Shown: positions 6,478 through 12,597, numbered from the stretch's first letter. The stretch: 13,368 nt of DNA from Parcubacteria group bacterium Gr01-1014_72 (GCA_007375925.1 VMFH01000023.1:1-13368); one strand, 5' to 3'. Notes: generated by a model from the letters alone, not told the origin. A program made the numbers and translations.

Positions 6478-6494
6478 AAAAAACCGAGGCGGTT
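6478..6494 (-). terminator. Possible small terminator/attenuator in the pilB leader
   Basis: On the minus strand AACCG (6494-6490), CCT and CGGTT (6486-6482) form a 5-bp stem with a 3-nt loop, extendable by G-U pairs, directly followed by T's (6481-6478). It lies between a possible -10 box (6508-6513) and the pilB start. The stem is short, so termination would be partial at best. Confidence 0.35.
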
Positions 6495-6507
6495 CCAGAG
6501 TTGCTTA

Positions 6508-6513
6508 ATTCTA
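6508..6513 (-). promoter_or_regulatory. Possible -10 box for the pilB operon
   Basis: The minus-strand sequence TAGAAT lies about 95 bp before the pilB ATG and after the strong terminator of the preceding gene, where a promoter is expected. No convincing -35 box is found 17 bp upstream, so this is a weak call. Confidence 0.3.
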
Positions 6514-6543
6514 ACAGATTGCGGGACGGGAGTTCTCCACACA

Positions 6544-6576
6544 AAACCCCGTCCCGCTTAAAGCGGGACGGGGTTT
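6544..6576 (-). terminator. Strong 16-bp-stem hairpin terminator
   Basis: Bases 6544-6559 and 6561-6576 are perfect reverse complements, giving a GC-rich 16-bp stem. On the minus strand it ends GGGGTTTTG, and it lies about 40 bp after the stop of the frameshifted surface-protein gene (6617-6619), so it most likely ends that transcript. The same word (GCGGGACGGG) recurs at 6521-6530 and could pair alternatively with 6548-6557. Confidence 0.8.
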
Positions 6577-6616
6577 ATCTACAGTGGCTGGAGGAGTCTT
6601 TCCAGATTCCAGATTC

Positions 6617-7030
6617 CTAATCGAGGACTGCGTGGTCCGACGCCGTTCCTCCGGAGCCGGAGCACACGAGACGGTGTGTTGCGCGATTTGTGCTCACATC
6701 CCACGAACCGCTGGACGCCAAAGAATTCAGCATCCCAGCCGTAGATGCACTACTTCGGCAACCGACAGGGGCGTTCGTTGATGACCATACCATCGTTACA
6801 TCCAGACTTGTGCATGATGAGCACGCATGTCGATACTTATCAGGCGAATATTCAGTGGCATTCCCGGTAAAACTAAGATCGGCTGTCGGAATTGGACTCC
6901 CACCAATCGCATCGAGATTAACGACCACTGTATTGGACTTTATCGCCGGGAAACAATCAACCCAAAGCCCCGTTTGAGTTCTCAGTTCCGTCAAGCTTGA
7001 CGAGATTCCCCCGTGCTGTGCAGGAAGCAC
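6617..7030 (-). pseudogene. C-terminal part of surface protein in a shifted frame
   Basis: This open frame (137 codons from a GTG at 7030) is probably not a gene of its own but the continuation of the gene starting at 8063, displaced by one base. It contains Ig-like/adhesin-type sequence (LDVTMVWSSTNAPVGC, then HRLVCSGSGGTASDHAVLD), the same pattern as DIAWKGLFANSC with FGLTCTNGNGSATDSL in the upstream frame. The shift must lie between the stop in this frame at 7046-7048 and the TGA of the upstream frame at 6957-6959. A C5 run (7008-7012) and a C4 run (6968-6971) are candidate sites. It could be a real disrupting mutation, a sequencing error or a recoding site. A terminator lies just downstream. 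Confidence 0.65.
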
Positions 7031-8063
7031 CTCCCAAATTGCCGGTCACGTTCCACGCGAGCTCAACAGTCCCTCCACTTCCGGTATCAACAACGGTCGC
7101 ACTCTCCACCGAACCACCGGCAGTCAAGGTTGCTGTTAGGGGAACATTTGAATACTGGAGTGAATCAGTGGCGGATCCATTACCGTTCGTGCACGTTAAA
7201 CCGAAATTCTGTGTCCCGGGAGACCAGGTGGTTGGGAGAGGGCCGATCGATGCCGTTCCTTGGGTCGGTTTTGTGCCGCTCCAGTTCCCCGACGCTGTAC
7301 AACTATTTGCAAATAAACCTTTCCAGGCAATATCTGCATAAAAACCATCAACCCCACCGGGACATGATCCGCTGCAAGAATAGGATCTCACTTCGTATAA
7401 ATCCACTATAGGTTTCGTATTAGCCGCAGTTCCCCATCCAATATCCACTTCAAACGGACTGTTCTGCGACGCGAGGACAACCGCATCAGTCATAGACACA
7501 CCGCTTACGGCTGTCCGTGACGGAAAATTTCGCGCCGCAACCAACTTCACTTGTTCACGTGATGTTCCTTGCCCCCACAAAGAAAGCTCGTGATACGAGT
7601 CAAAGACAACACTGTGTGTTCCTACCGACTGCTGGCCATACAGTACAAGAGTGTACGGGTTGGGAATTAAGCCTGACGTTCCTCCACCGCCCCCTTGCGC
7701 AAACGCTGTGCTTATCCACTTGCTGATGCTTCGTACGAAAATGTCGTTCGCCTCCATGTTGCCGGTCGTTACAGAGTTCGGAGCGGTACTCCGCGGCGTC
7801 GCGACGCCCGCGCCGAAGTTCCCCTGCACCGTCCCGTCGCCGAGAATCGCGAGCGCAGAGACGCCGAGCGCTCCAAGCTTATCCTGGGCGGTGACGGAGA
7901 CATTGATCGGCGCTGGGGCATTTACCGATGTCGGATCCGGCGGAGGCGGCTTCGTGGGTCCGCTCCACGCCGCATGGAGGTAGCTCACCCCATAGGTGAT
8001 AAGAGCGCCGACCACGATTATCTTGAGCGCATTTATAATTTCCTGCCGAAGTGTGTAAGCCAT
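6957..8063 (-). CDS. Membrane-anchored Ig-like surface protein, N-terminal part
   Basis: The frame has 368 residues. The N-terminus has one hydrophobic segment (about 13-32, LKIIVVGALITYGVSYLHAAW), then a Pro-rich stretch with W-S-G-P and A-P-I-N-V-S followed by Q-D-K-L-G-A-L-G-V, a pattern I recall from many Parcubacteria surface proteins. Residues about 120-130 are a poly-Gly linker. The rest is Ser/Thr/Gly-rich and beta-like, with Cys-containing Ig-like repeats: NSCTASGNWSGTKPTQG with FGLTCTNGNGSATDS, and a second beginning VELAWNVTGNLGGASC. The frame stops within the second Ig-like unit, and similar sequence goes on in another frame to 6617, so the ancestral protein was about 480 residues. 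It is likely exported and membrane-anchored, with a role in attachment inferred only. The part below about 7680 appears less GC-rich than the N-terminal coding part. Confidence 0.75.
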   Translation of the reverse strand: MAYTLRQEIINALKIIVVGALITYGVSYLHAAWSGPTKPPPPDPTSVNAPAPINVSVTAQDKLGALGVSALAILGDGTVQGNFGAGVATPRSTAPNSVTTGNMEANDIFVRSISKWISTAFAQGGGGGTSGLIPNPYTLVLYGQQSVGTHSVVFDSYHELSLWGQGTSREQVKLVAARNFPSRTAVSGVSMTDAVVLASQNSPFEVDIGWGTAANTKPIVDLYEVRSYSCSGSCPGGVDGFYADIAWKGLFANSCTASGNWSGTKPTQGTASIGPLPTTWSPGTQNFGLTCTNGNGSATDSLQYSNVPLTATLTAGGSVESATVVDTGSGGTVELAWNVTGNLGGASCTARGNLVKLDGTENSNGALG

Positions 8064-8087
8064 GGTGTTGTGTTAATTATCTTAATA

Positions 8088-8116
8088 ATTCTACAGGCAA
8101 TGATACTAATCTGCAA
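8088..8116 (-). promoter_or_regulatory. Possible promoter for the Ig-like surface gene
   Basis: On the minus strand TTGCAG (8116-8111) and TAGAAT (8093-8088) are separated by 17 bp. The -10 box lies about 25 bp before the ATG at 8063, so the 5' leader would be very short. The spacing is ideal, but the -35 box matches only three of six consensus bases. Confidence 0.4.
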
Positions 8117-8283
8117 ATGATATAAATTAAAAATGCAAATATCAAAGTGTAAAATGACAATGTAAAATATAAAATCTGTCAGAGTTTCTTGTTATTTTTA
8201 ATTTTGGACTGTCATTTTGCACTTTTCACTTTCAATTTTGCATTTATCCGTTCGTACCCATTCGCATATGTGCGTCGCGCACA
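8099..8283. repeat. Intergenic imperfect palindrome of short words
   Basis: The left half (8131-8179) is seven 7-mers beginning AA (AAATGCA, AATATCA, AAGTGTA, and so on). The right half has 7-mers of the form N-A-Y-T-T-T-N (CATTTTG, CACTTTT, CACTTTC, AATTTTG, CATTTAT; 8213-8247). Bases 8144-8159 match the reverse complement of 8210-8225 at 15 of 16 positions, and 8131-8139 pairs with 8237-8245. Bases 8099-8120 resemble 4538-4559 (19 of 22), and 8251-8282 resemble 11951-11982 (27 of 32). It fills most of the 220-bp gap between two minus-strand genes. Confidence 0.82.
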
Positions 8284-8646
8284 TTATTCTTTATGCAGTA
8301 CCCGTATGAGCGCCATACGCTCCTCAATGTTGAAGTTTGTCGGCGCGCCGGCGCGCGCGCTGTTCGGGGTCGCCGCAACCTGCTTGATGAGCCCCATGCG
8401 CTCGCTCTTCGGCATCGCCATCGCCTTTACACTGTTTGGCGTGGAGGCAATCGCCGTGAGCACTTTCTCGCGCTCCTTCTCATTCAAAACCTCCCCGCCC
8501 TCAAATTTCCTCTGCCACAGGGGCTTTGCGAACACAAGAACGGCGATGAGTATGAGGAGGAACGCGCCAATAGCCGCGTACCACATCCTCCGGCGGCGCC
8601 GCGCCGTATCGTCTTCCATGTAGTATGAACTCAAGGGCATAATCAT
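8284..8646 (-). CDS. Small membrane-anchored protein with TPNS repeats
   Basis: The protein has 120 residues from the ATG at 8646. This start is chosen because GAGGAG lies 7 bases upstream (8659-8654) and because the longer open frame would overlap the preceding gene. The layout is a short N-terminus with a basic cluster (TARRRRR, 14-20), one membrane helix (about 22-40), then a charged exterior part. The latter holds an internal repeat: EREKVLTAIASTPNSVKA (58-75), ERMGLIKQVAATPNSARA (82-99) and a truncated third ERMALIRVLH (109-118). By the positive-inside rule the repeats face outward. It is translationally close to the upstream W-S-D-N-V-G-W protein, with 4 bases between stop and start, so the two are probably co-expressed. 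I do not recognise the family. Confidence 0.85.
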   Translation of the reverse strand: MIMPLSSYYMEDDTARRRRRMWYAAIGAFLLILIAVLVFAKPLWQRKFEGGEVLNEKEREKVLTAIASTPNSVKAMAMPKSERMGLIKQVAATPNSARAGAPTNFNIEERMALIRVLHKE

Positions 8647-8650
8647 GTGT

Positions 8651-10231
8651 TTACTCCTCGCGGAACTTAACTTTTTGCGTTCGCACGTTGATATTAATCG
8701 TCTGGAAGCGGTCAAGCCCGGCGGCCCTCCCTTTGAGGGTGATCGTATGAGAGCCGCTGACGGGCGCGCTCGCAGAGAGCTTGAACTCAACGCCGCGGCA
8801 CAACCCCCCTCCGCCGCAGAGATAATCCGCGGAAGTAAGCCTCATGGAAGAGTTGGAGGTAAGGGTGCCTTTGGTGAAGACGGGCGTCACGACGCTCTGG
8901 AGCTCGGGGCTCATTGACTCAATAGAGAGTGTCACATCGTCAAGGAAATCATTCTCCGGCACCACCGAGATAGTGGTCGGCGTTGAGTCCGCGCCCGCCC
9001 CAGCGACAAAGACAAACTCAATGTTGCTGGTCTTCGTGAGCGTAAAGTCGGGGGGGAGCGTGCCGATGGTTACCGTTCCGCAGGACGCACCAGCGCTTGA
9101 GCCGCCCGCCGACATCACCGTCACGTTCCCGCTCTTCACCCCAAGCGAGGAGTAGGTGCGGGCGTATGGGTCTCCCGACGGCGAGGGCGAGGTTGGAATG
9201 TCGGTACCGGCCCACGAGAAGGTATAGGGTCCCGCGGCGCCTGTTATGTTCGTCACATCCCACGTGACGGAATCACCGATATCGGCAATGAGGGGGCTGA
9301 CGCCGCAGGTGACGGTCATCGCGGGAGCATTCGCTTCGTCGTCGTCGCTCGGGTCAAAGGACGCGATGTTTGCGGTATCGCCGTCCGTATGGCACCCGGG
9401 ATCAAAAAAGTCCGCGAGTATATCCTCCGTGTCAGCATTGTCAATTGCATCCGAGCACTCGGGAAATTTGTCCACAACGCAAACTCCCCTGCAGCCGCCC
9501 CACTCGGTTACCCCGCCGCTCAAAGAACAGTCGGGGTCTAATGCGTCAATGCGACTGTCGCTGTCATTATCAATCCCGTCGGTGCACTCGGTCCTCGGCG
9601 TCCCACCCGTATCGCAGTCCGGATCGGCGGCGTCGGTCAGTCCATCGCCGTCGTTGTCAACACGGTCGTTACAGAGGGTCACCGGAGAGTTGAAAGGAGA
9701 AAAATCAAGCCAGCCAAGGATGTCCGCGCCCCACCCGAAGCCGAGCAACATGGAACTGTTGAAAAAATTCGGTCCGTAATCAAGCGTGTCCGCCGACTGC
9801 CGTCCGAGACTGATCCACCCGTCCCACCCGCCAAGTTTTGTATTCGGATGGAGCGCACCGCCGCAACCGTTCGCAAATACGGAGCACGCACGCGCCCACC
9901 CCGTGAGCTTCCCGCTTACGATGCGCACCTCGCAGGTGCCCGACGGGCAACCGCTGAGGTCACCAGAGGTAAACGAAATCCAGCCGACATTGTCGCTCCA
10001 CCCGTGGCCGGAAAGAAGCCCTGAGGAATCCTTGGTAACTTTATAGTTTGAGGTCCCGCACGACCCGGTGTTCAGGCAGTTGAAACTCACCCAGCCCACA
10101 TTGTCGCTCCACGCGTAGCCATAAAACTCGCTCCCGCTCTGCGCCTCCGTGGTCGCATTGAAAGAACCCGCGCCGATGAGTGCAAGCGCGGCAACAATGA
10201 GCACATAAAAAACTAAGCGAGAAAAAGACAT
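8651..10231 (-). CDS. Secreted surface protein: WSDNVGW repeats, Asp-rich loops, PKD-like domain
   Basis: The protein has 526 residues. A signal sequence (about 1-30) starts it. Four aromatic repeats follow: YAWSDNVGWVSF (39-50), HGWSDNVGWISF (76-87), GGWDGWISL (134-142) and FGWGADILGWLDF (165-177). Next come three Cys-bounded Asp-rich units like thrombospondin type 3 calcium loops: CNDRVDNDGDGLTD..DPDC (187-206), CTDGIDNDSDSRIDALDPDC (216-235) and a divergent CSDAIDN..DPGC (259-280). Residues about 305-390 are a PKD/Ig-like domain (VTCGVSP, PYTFSWAGTD, CGTVTIG) and about 395-520 another beta domain. W-S-x-N-x-G-W repeats are, as I recall, common in Parcubacteria surface proteins. It is first in a two-gene unit with the small membrane protein. 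There is no sorting signal or second membrane segment at the C-terminus, so it is released or held by partners. The start codon is supported by the signal peptide. Confidence 0.88.
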   Translation of the reverse strand: MSFSRLVFYVLIVAALALIGAGSFNATTEAQSGSEFYGYAWSDNVGWVSFNCLNTGSCGTSNYKVTKDSSGLLSGHGWSDNVGWISFTSGDLSGCPSGTCEVRIVSGKLTGWARACSVFANGCGGALHPNTKLGGWDGWISLGRQSADTLDYGPNFFNSSMLLGFGWGADILGWLDFSPFNSPVTLCNDRVDNDGDGLTDAADPDCDTGGTPRTECTDGIDNDSDSRIDALDPDCSLSGGVTEWGGCRGVCVVDKFPECSDAIDNADTEDILADFFDPGCHTDGDTANIASFDPSDDDEANAPAMTVTCGVSPLIADIGDSVTWDVTNITGAAGPYTFSWAGTDIPTSPSPSGDPYARTYSSLGVKSGNVTVMSAGGSSAGASCGTVTIGTLPPDFTLTKTSNIEFVFVAGAGADSTPTTISVVPENDFLDDVTLSIESMSPELQSVVTPVFTKGTLTSNSSMRLTSADYLCGGGGLCRGVEFKLSASAPVSGSHTITLKGRAAGLDRFQTININVRTQKVKFREE

Positions 10232-10244
10232 TTTCTCACGCTCT

Positions 10245-10250
10245 ATTGTA
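10245..10250 (-). promoter_or_regulatory. Possible -10 box for the WSDNVGW protein gene
   Basis: The minus-strand sequence TACAAT lies 13 bases before the ATG at 10231. Upstream TTGATG gives a spacing of only 13 bp, so the -35 is unclear. Transcription from here would give a very short leader. Confidence 0.3.
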
Positions 10251-10322
10251 CATCAGCGCCGCGCATCAAAACACGGGAGGGGGTGTGTATAACAAAATCA
10301 TGGAAGGACCGTCTCTTTGCAT

Positions 10323-10347
10323 CACCGCGAGGTTGAACCTCGCGGTG
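10323..10347. promoter_or_regulatory. Perfect 25-nt palindrome upstream of the nusA promoter
   Basis: Bases 10323-10334 and 10336-10347 are exact reverse complements (12 bp each) around a single G. The element begins 46 bp and ends 22 bp upstream of the TTGACA box. Neither strand has a T-run after it and no gene ends here, so a terminator is unlikely. A dimeric-regulator operator or a dispersed palindromic element is possible. Confidence 0.65.
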
Positions 10348-10368
10348 GGTCCACGGAGGCACGTTTCC

Positions 10369-10398
10369 TTGACAGAGAATATGCCCCTATGATAGGAT
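10369..10398 (+). promoter_or_regulatory. Sigma70-type promoter upstream of nusA
   Basis: A perfect TTGACA (10369-10374) and TAGGAT (10393-10398, four of six consensus bases) are separated by 18 bp. This is the best promoter in the window. Transcription would start at about 10404-10406, some 220 bp before the nusA ATG and only a few bases before the terminator hairpin at 10411. Confidence 0.7.
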
Positions 10399-10410
10399 GG
10401 GGGCTCCTGA

Positions 10411-10438
10411 AGTTCGCTCGCGAGGCGAACTCTTTTTT
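10411..10438 (+). terminator. Intrinsic terminator in the nusA leader (possible attenuator)
   Basis: AGTTCGC (10411-10417), a 7-nt loop and GCGAACT (10425-10431) form a 7-bp stem followed by C and six T's (10433-10438). It lies only about 6 bases after the predicted transcription start and about 190 bp before nusA. Since no gene ends upstream of it on this strand, it probably acts on the transcript from the 10369 promoter, giving either a leader RNA of about 35 nt or read-through into nusA. Confidence 0.7.
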
Positions 10439-10624
10439 ATTAAAAGAAATTAACGAATATGTTGAGTATAATTTCTTAACCCGCCTTAATTTTACCGCCG
10501 AAAAGATTGGATACTTCGGGAATATAGCTTATGTAGCAGTACGGTCGTCATTAAAATTATCTAGCGTTAAAAATTATGGCGGGTGATGATTTTTATAGTC
10601 GTTACCACTCCTTAAAAATCTATC

Positions 10625-11821
10625 ATGTTTGACCTCAAAACCATAAACTCGGTCCTCGCACAGCTTGAAGACGAGCGGGGTATTCCGCGTGAGAAGATTC
10701 TGGAGGCGATTGAGTCGGCGCTCGCCACCGCCTACAAGAAGGAGTACGGCAAAAAGGGGCAGATTGTCCGCGCGAAGTTTGCTATTGGCACTGGCGCGAC
10801 GGAGTTTTACCAGGTGAAAATCGTCGTAGACGAGACGCGCGTCATCGTGGAGAGGGAGGACGCGGAGGGCAACAAAGTCCGCGAGGAACGCGCGGAGGAC
10901 GACGAGCGGGTCTACTTCAACCCCGAACACCACATCCTCATTGACGACGCGCGGAAGATAAAGAAGGATGCGGTTCTGGACGACGAGGTTGTCTTTCCGC
11001 TGGAGATGAAGGCCGACTACGGGCGTATTGCGGCGCAGACCGCGAAGCAGGTCATCATCCAGAAAATCCGCGAGGCGGAGAAGGTGTCGGTGCTTGGCGA
11101 GTACGGCAAGCGCGAGGGCGAGATTGTGTCCGGCACGGTTCAGCGTATTGAGCGCGGGACTATCTTTGTTGATATGGGACGCGCGATGGGACTCCTCCCC
11201 TTTGAAGAGCAGATCCCCGGGGAGCGCTACCGGCAGGGCGAGCGCGTGCGCGCGTACCTCTACCGCGTGGAAGAGTCGCCGCGGGGAGTGTTTTTGCGCC
11301 TCTCGCGCTCCCATCCGAAGTTCCTCGTCAAACTCTTTGAGATGGAGGCGCCGGAAATCGCAAACGCTGTCGTGGAAGTAAAGGCCATCGCGCGCGAGGC
11401 GGGCTCGCGCTCAAAGATCGCGGTTACGTCCAATGACCCGCACGTGGACCCGGTAGGATCGCTCGTCGGCCAGCGGGGAGTGCGCGTCTCAACCGTCATG
11501 AGCGAACTCGGCGGAGAGAAGATTGACATTATTGAGTGGTCGGCGGAGGAGAAAAAATTCATTGAGGACGCGCTCGCGCCCGCAAAGGTGCTGATCGTCA
11601 CCATGCACCCCGAGGAGAAGTATGCGCAGGTTGAGGTCTCGCCGGAGCAGCAGTCGCTCGCCATAGGAAAGGGCGGCCAGAATGTGCGGCTCGCGGCGAA
11701 GCTGACCGGCTGGAGGATTGATATCCGGAGCGCCGGCAACGAGGGAGCAGGTGCTTTTGTAGAAACGGGCCCGGCATCTCAACCTTCCGAGAGTGGTGAG
11801 AAAAAGAAAGAAGGGGTATAA
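10625..11821 (+). CDS. nusA: Transcription termination/antitermination factor NusA
   Basis: The protein has 398 residues. The NusA N-terminal RNA-polymerase-binding domain spans about 1-125 (start MFDLKTINSVLAQLEDERGI, then ILEAIESALATAYKKEYG). An S1 domain covers about 165-230 (EIVSGTVQRIERGTIFVDMG). KH1 covers about 235-310, with the loop VGQRGVRV at 281-288, and KH2 about 315-370, with the loop IGKGGQNVRLA at 347-357. The last 28 residues are a Gly/Ser/Lys tail, and there are no C-terminal acidic repeats, as in the short NusA of many bacteria. NusA modulates pausing, intrinsic termination and antitermination. The usual neighbours rimP and infB are absent here. The start is fixed by the conserved N-terminus although no Shine-Dalgarno motif precedes it. 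The leader carries a promoter and early terminator, which may allow autoregulation. Confidence 0.96.
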   Translation: MFDLKTINSVLAQLEDERGIPREKILEAIESALATAYKKEYGKKGQIVRAKFAIGTGATEFYQVKIVVDETRVIVEREDAEGNKVREERAEDDERVYFNPEHHILIDDARKIKKDAVLDDEVVFPLEMKADYGRIAAQTAKQVIIQKIREAEKVSVLGEYGKREGEIVSGTVQRIERGTIFVDMGRAMGLLPFEEQIPGERYRQGERVRAYLYRVEESPRGVFLRLSRSHPKFLVKLFEMEAPEIANAVVEVKAIAREAGSRSKIAVTSNDPHVDPVGSLVGQRGVRVSTVMSELGGEKIDIIEWSAEEKKFIEDALAPAKVLIVTMHPEEKYAQVEVSPEQQSLAIGKGGQNVRLAAKLTGWRIDIRSAGNEGAGAFVETGPASQPSESGEKKKEGV

Positions 11822-12004
11822 TGTAAAAGGTAAATCTAATTCGACGCGGCGGACAAACCATATCAATGAAATGATGCAAATGGGGTCAGGTCTTCATTCG
11901 TGTCATTCGTTCTCATTCGTAATTGGTGTCGTGTTAATTTATTCGTTTCATTCGTACCCATTCGTATATTTGCATCGTGTACCATCTGTACCTTTTCACC
12001 ATCT
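11822..12004. repeat. CATTCG-word repeat between nusA and ppa
   Basis: CATTCG occurs at 11895, 11904, 11914, 11949 and 11959, and TATTCG at about 11940, within roughly 70 bp. Bases 11873-11881 (GATGCAAAT) pair with 11968-11976, and GTAAAAGGTA near the start is mirrored by TACCTTTTCAC near the end, so the whole gap is an imperfect palindrome. Bases 11951-11982 match 8251-8282 at 27 of 32 positions. The ppa start at 12005 follows at once, without a Shine-Dalgarno motif. Confidence 0.82.
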
Positions 12005-12529
12005 ATGAATTTACTTCACGACATAGACCCGGGCACCGCCGAAAAAATGAATGTTGTCATTGAGATCGGCCGCGGCTCAAAAAATAAGTATGAGATAGAC
12101 AAGGAGACGGGTATCATCGCGCTTGACCGCGTGATGCACACCGCGCAGGACTTCCCCGTTGACTACGGCTTCGTGCCGCAAACCCACTGGGACGACGGAG
12201 ACGCGCTTGATGTGATGGTGCTCACGACATACCCGCTTCTGCCGGGGATACTCGTGCGCGTGCGCCCCGTCGCGCTCATGAATATGATTGACTCGGGAGA
12301 TGCCGACGACAAAATCATCAGCGTCCCTTCTGACGACCCGCGTTTTGACGACATACGCGACCTCGCAGACGTGAACAAGCACACGCTCAAAGAGATTGAG
12401 CACTTTTATTCAACATACAAAAAACTGCAGAACAAGGAGGTGAAGGTGACCGGCTTTAAGGGGGCAGAGGAGGCGCGGGCGGCCTTTGTTCGCGCGCGGC
12501 GGCTCTATGAAGAAAAAAGAGTGGCGTAG
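12005..12529 (+). CDS. ppa: Inorganic pyrophosphatase (family I)
   Basis: The protein has 174 residues from the ATG at 12005, the usual length for a soluble family I enzyme that hydrolyses pyrophosphate to phosphate with Mg2+. The start is chosen because MNLLHDIDPG is the normal N-terminus; the frame is open 35 codons upstream, but those codons lie in repeat DNA. Active-site residues are visible: K28 and E30 (NKYEID), R42 (LDRVMHT), Y54 (FPVDYGFVP), the metal-binding D64, D66 and D69 (DGDALDV), D96/D101 region to K103, and Y138-K139 (STYKK). The signature D-G-D-[PE]-x-D has Ala (A67) instead of Pro or Glu, an unusual but probably tolerated change. It follows nusA across a word-repeat palindrome and could be co-transcribed with it or have its own promoter. 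Confidence 0.95.
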   Translation: MNLLHDIDPGTAEKMNVVIEIGRGSKNKYEIDKETGIIALDRVMHTAQDFPVDYGFVPQTHWDDGDALDVMVLTTYPLLPGILVRVRPVALMNMIDSGDADDKIISVPSDDPRFDDIRDLADVNKHTLKEIEHFYSTYKKLQNKEVKVTGFKGAEEARAAFVRARRLYEEKRVA

Positions 12530-12556
12530 GGCGGCGGCATCTTTTCTCCGTTCGTT

Positions 12557-12580
12557 AGTACCACCCCTCTGTGGACTTTA
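12557..12580 (+). terminator. Weak possible terminator after ppa
   Basis: AGT-A-CCAC (12557-12564) and GTGG-ACT (12571-12577) can form a 7-bp stem with one bulge and a 6-nt loop, followed by TTACTT. The T-run is poor, so this is only a candidate end for the ppa transcript. Confidence 0.25.
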
Positions 12581-12597
12581 CTTGCGCCAAAATGGTG

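Larger units (their letters stand above)
10232..10624. other. 393-bp divergent regulatory region
   Basis: This gap between the minus-strand surface-protein gene and plus-strand nusA holds no gene I can support. It contains a possible minus-strand -10 box, a perfect palindrome (10323-10347), a plus-strand promoter (10369-10398) and an early terminator (10411-10438). From 10439 to 10624 it is AT-rich (including a TATAAT at 10467-10472 that may be a second nusA promoter, without a clear -35), in contrast to the GC-rich genes on both sides. An 89-codon frame inside it (10317-10586) looks spurious. Confidence 0.7.

Noticed and set aside
8647..8790. Longer N-terminus for the small membrane protein
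   Set aside because: It would overlap the coding region of the upstream gene by about 140 bp, while the ATG at 8646 has an ideal GAGGAG motif.
10317..10586. 89-codon plus-strand open frame upstream of nusA
   Set aside because: It runs through the palindrome, promoter and terminator, its codon use changes abruptly midway, it has no ribosome binding site and it resembles no family I know.
10574..11314. 246-codon minus-strand frame opposite nusA
   Set aside because: It is antisense to clearly conserved NusA domains and shows no family features.
11900..12004. N-terminal extension of the pyrophosphatase (35 extra codons)
   Set aside because: The extension is encoded by CATTCG-word repeat DNA, and family I enzymes start at about the ATG at 12005.
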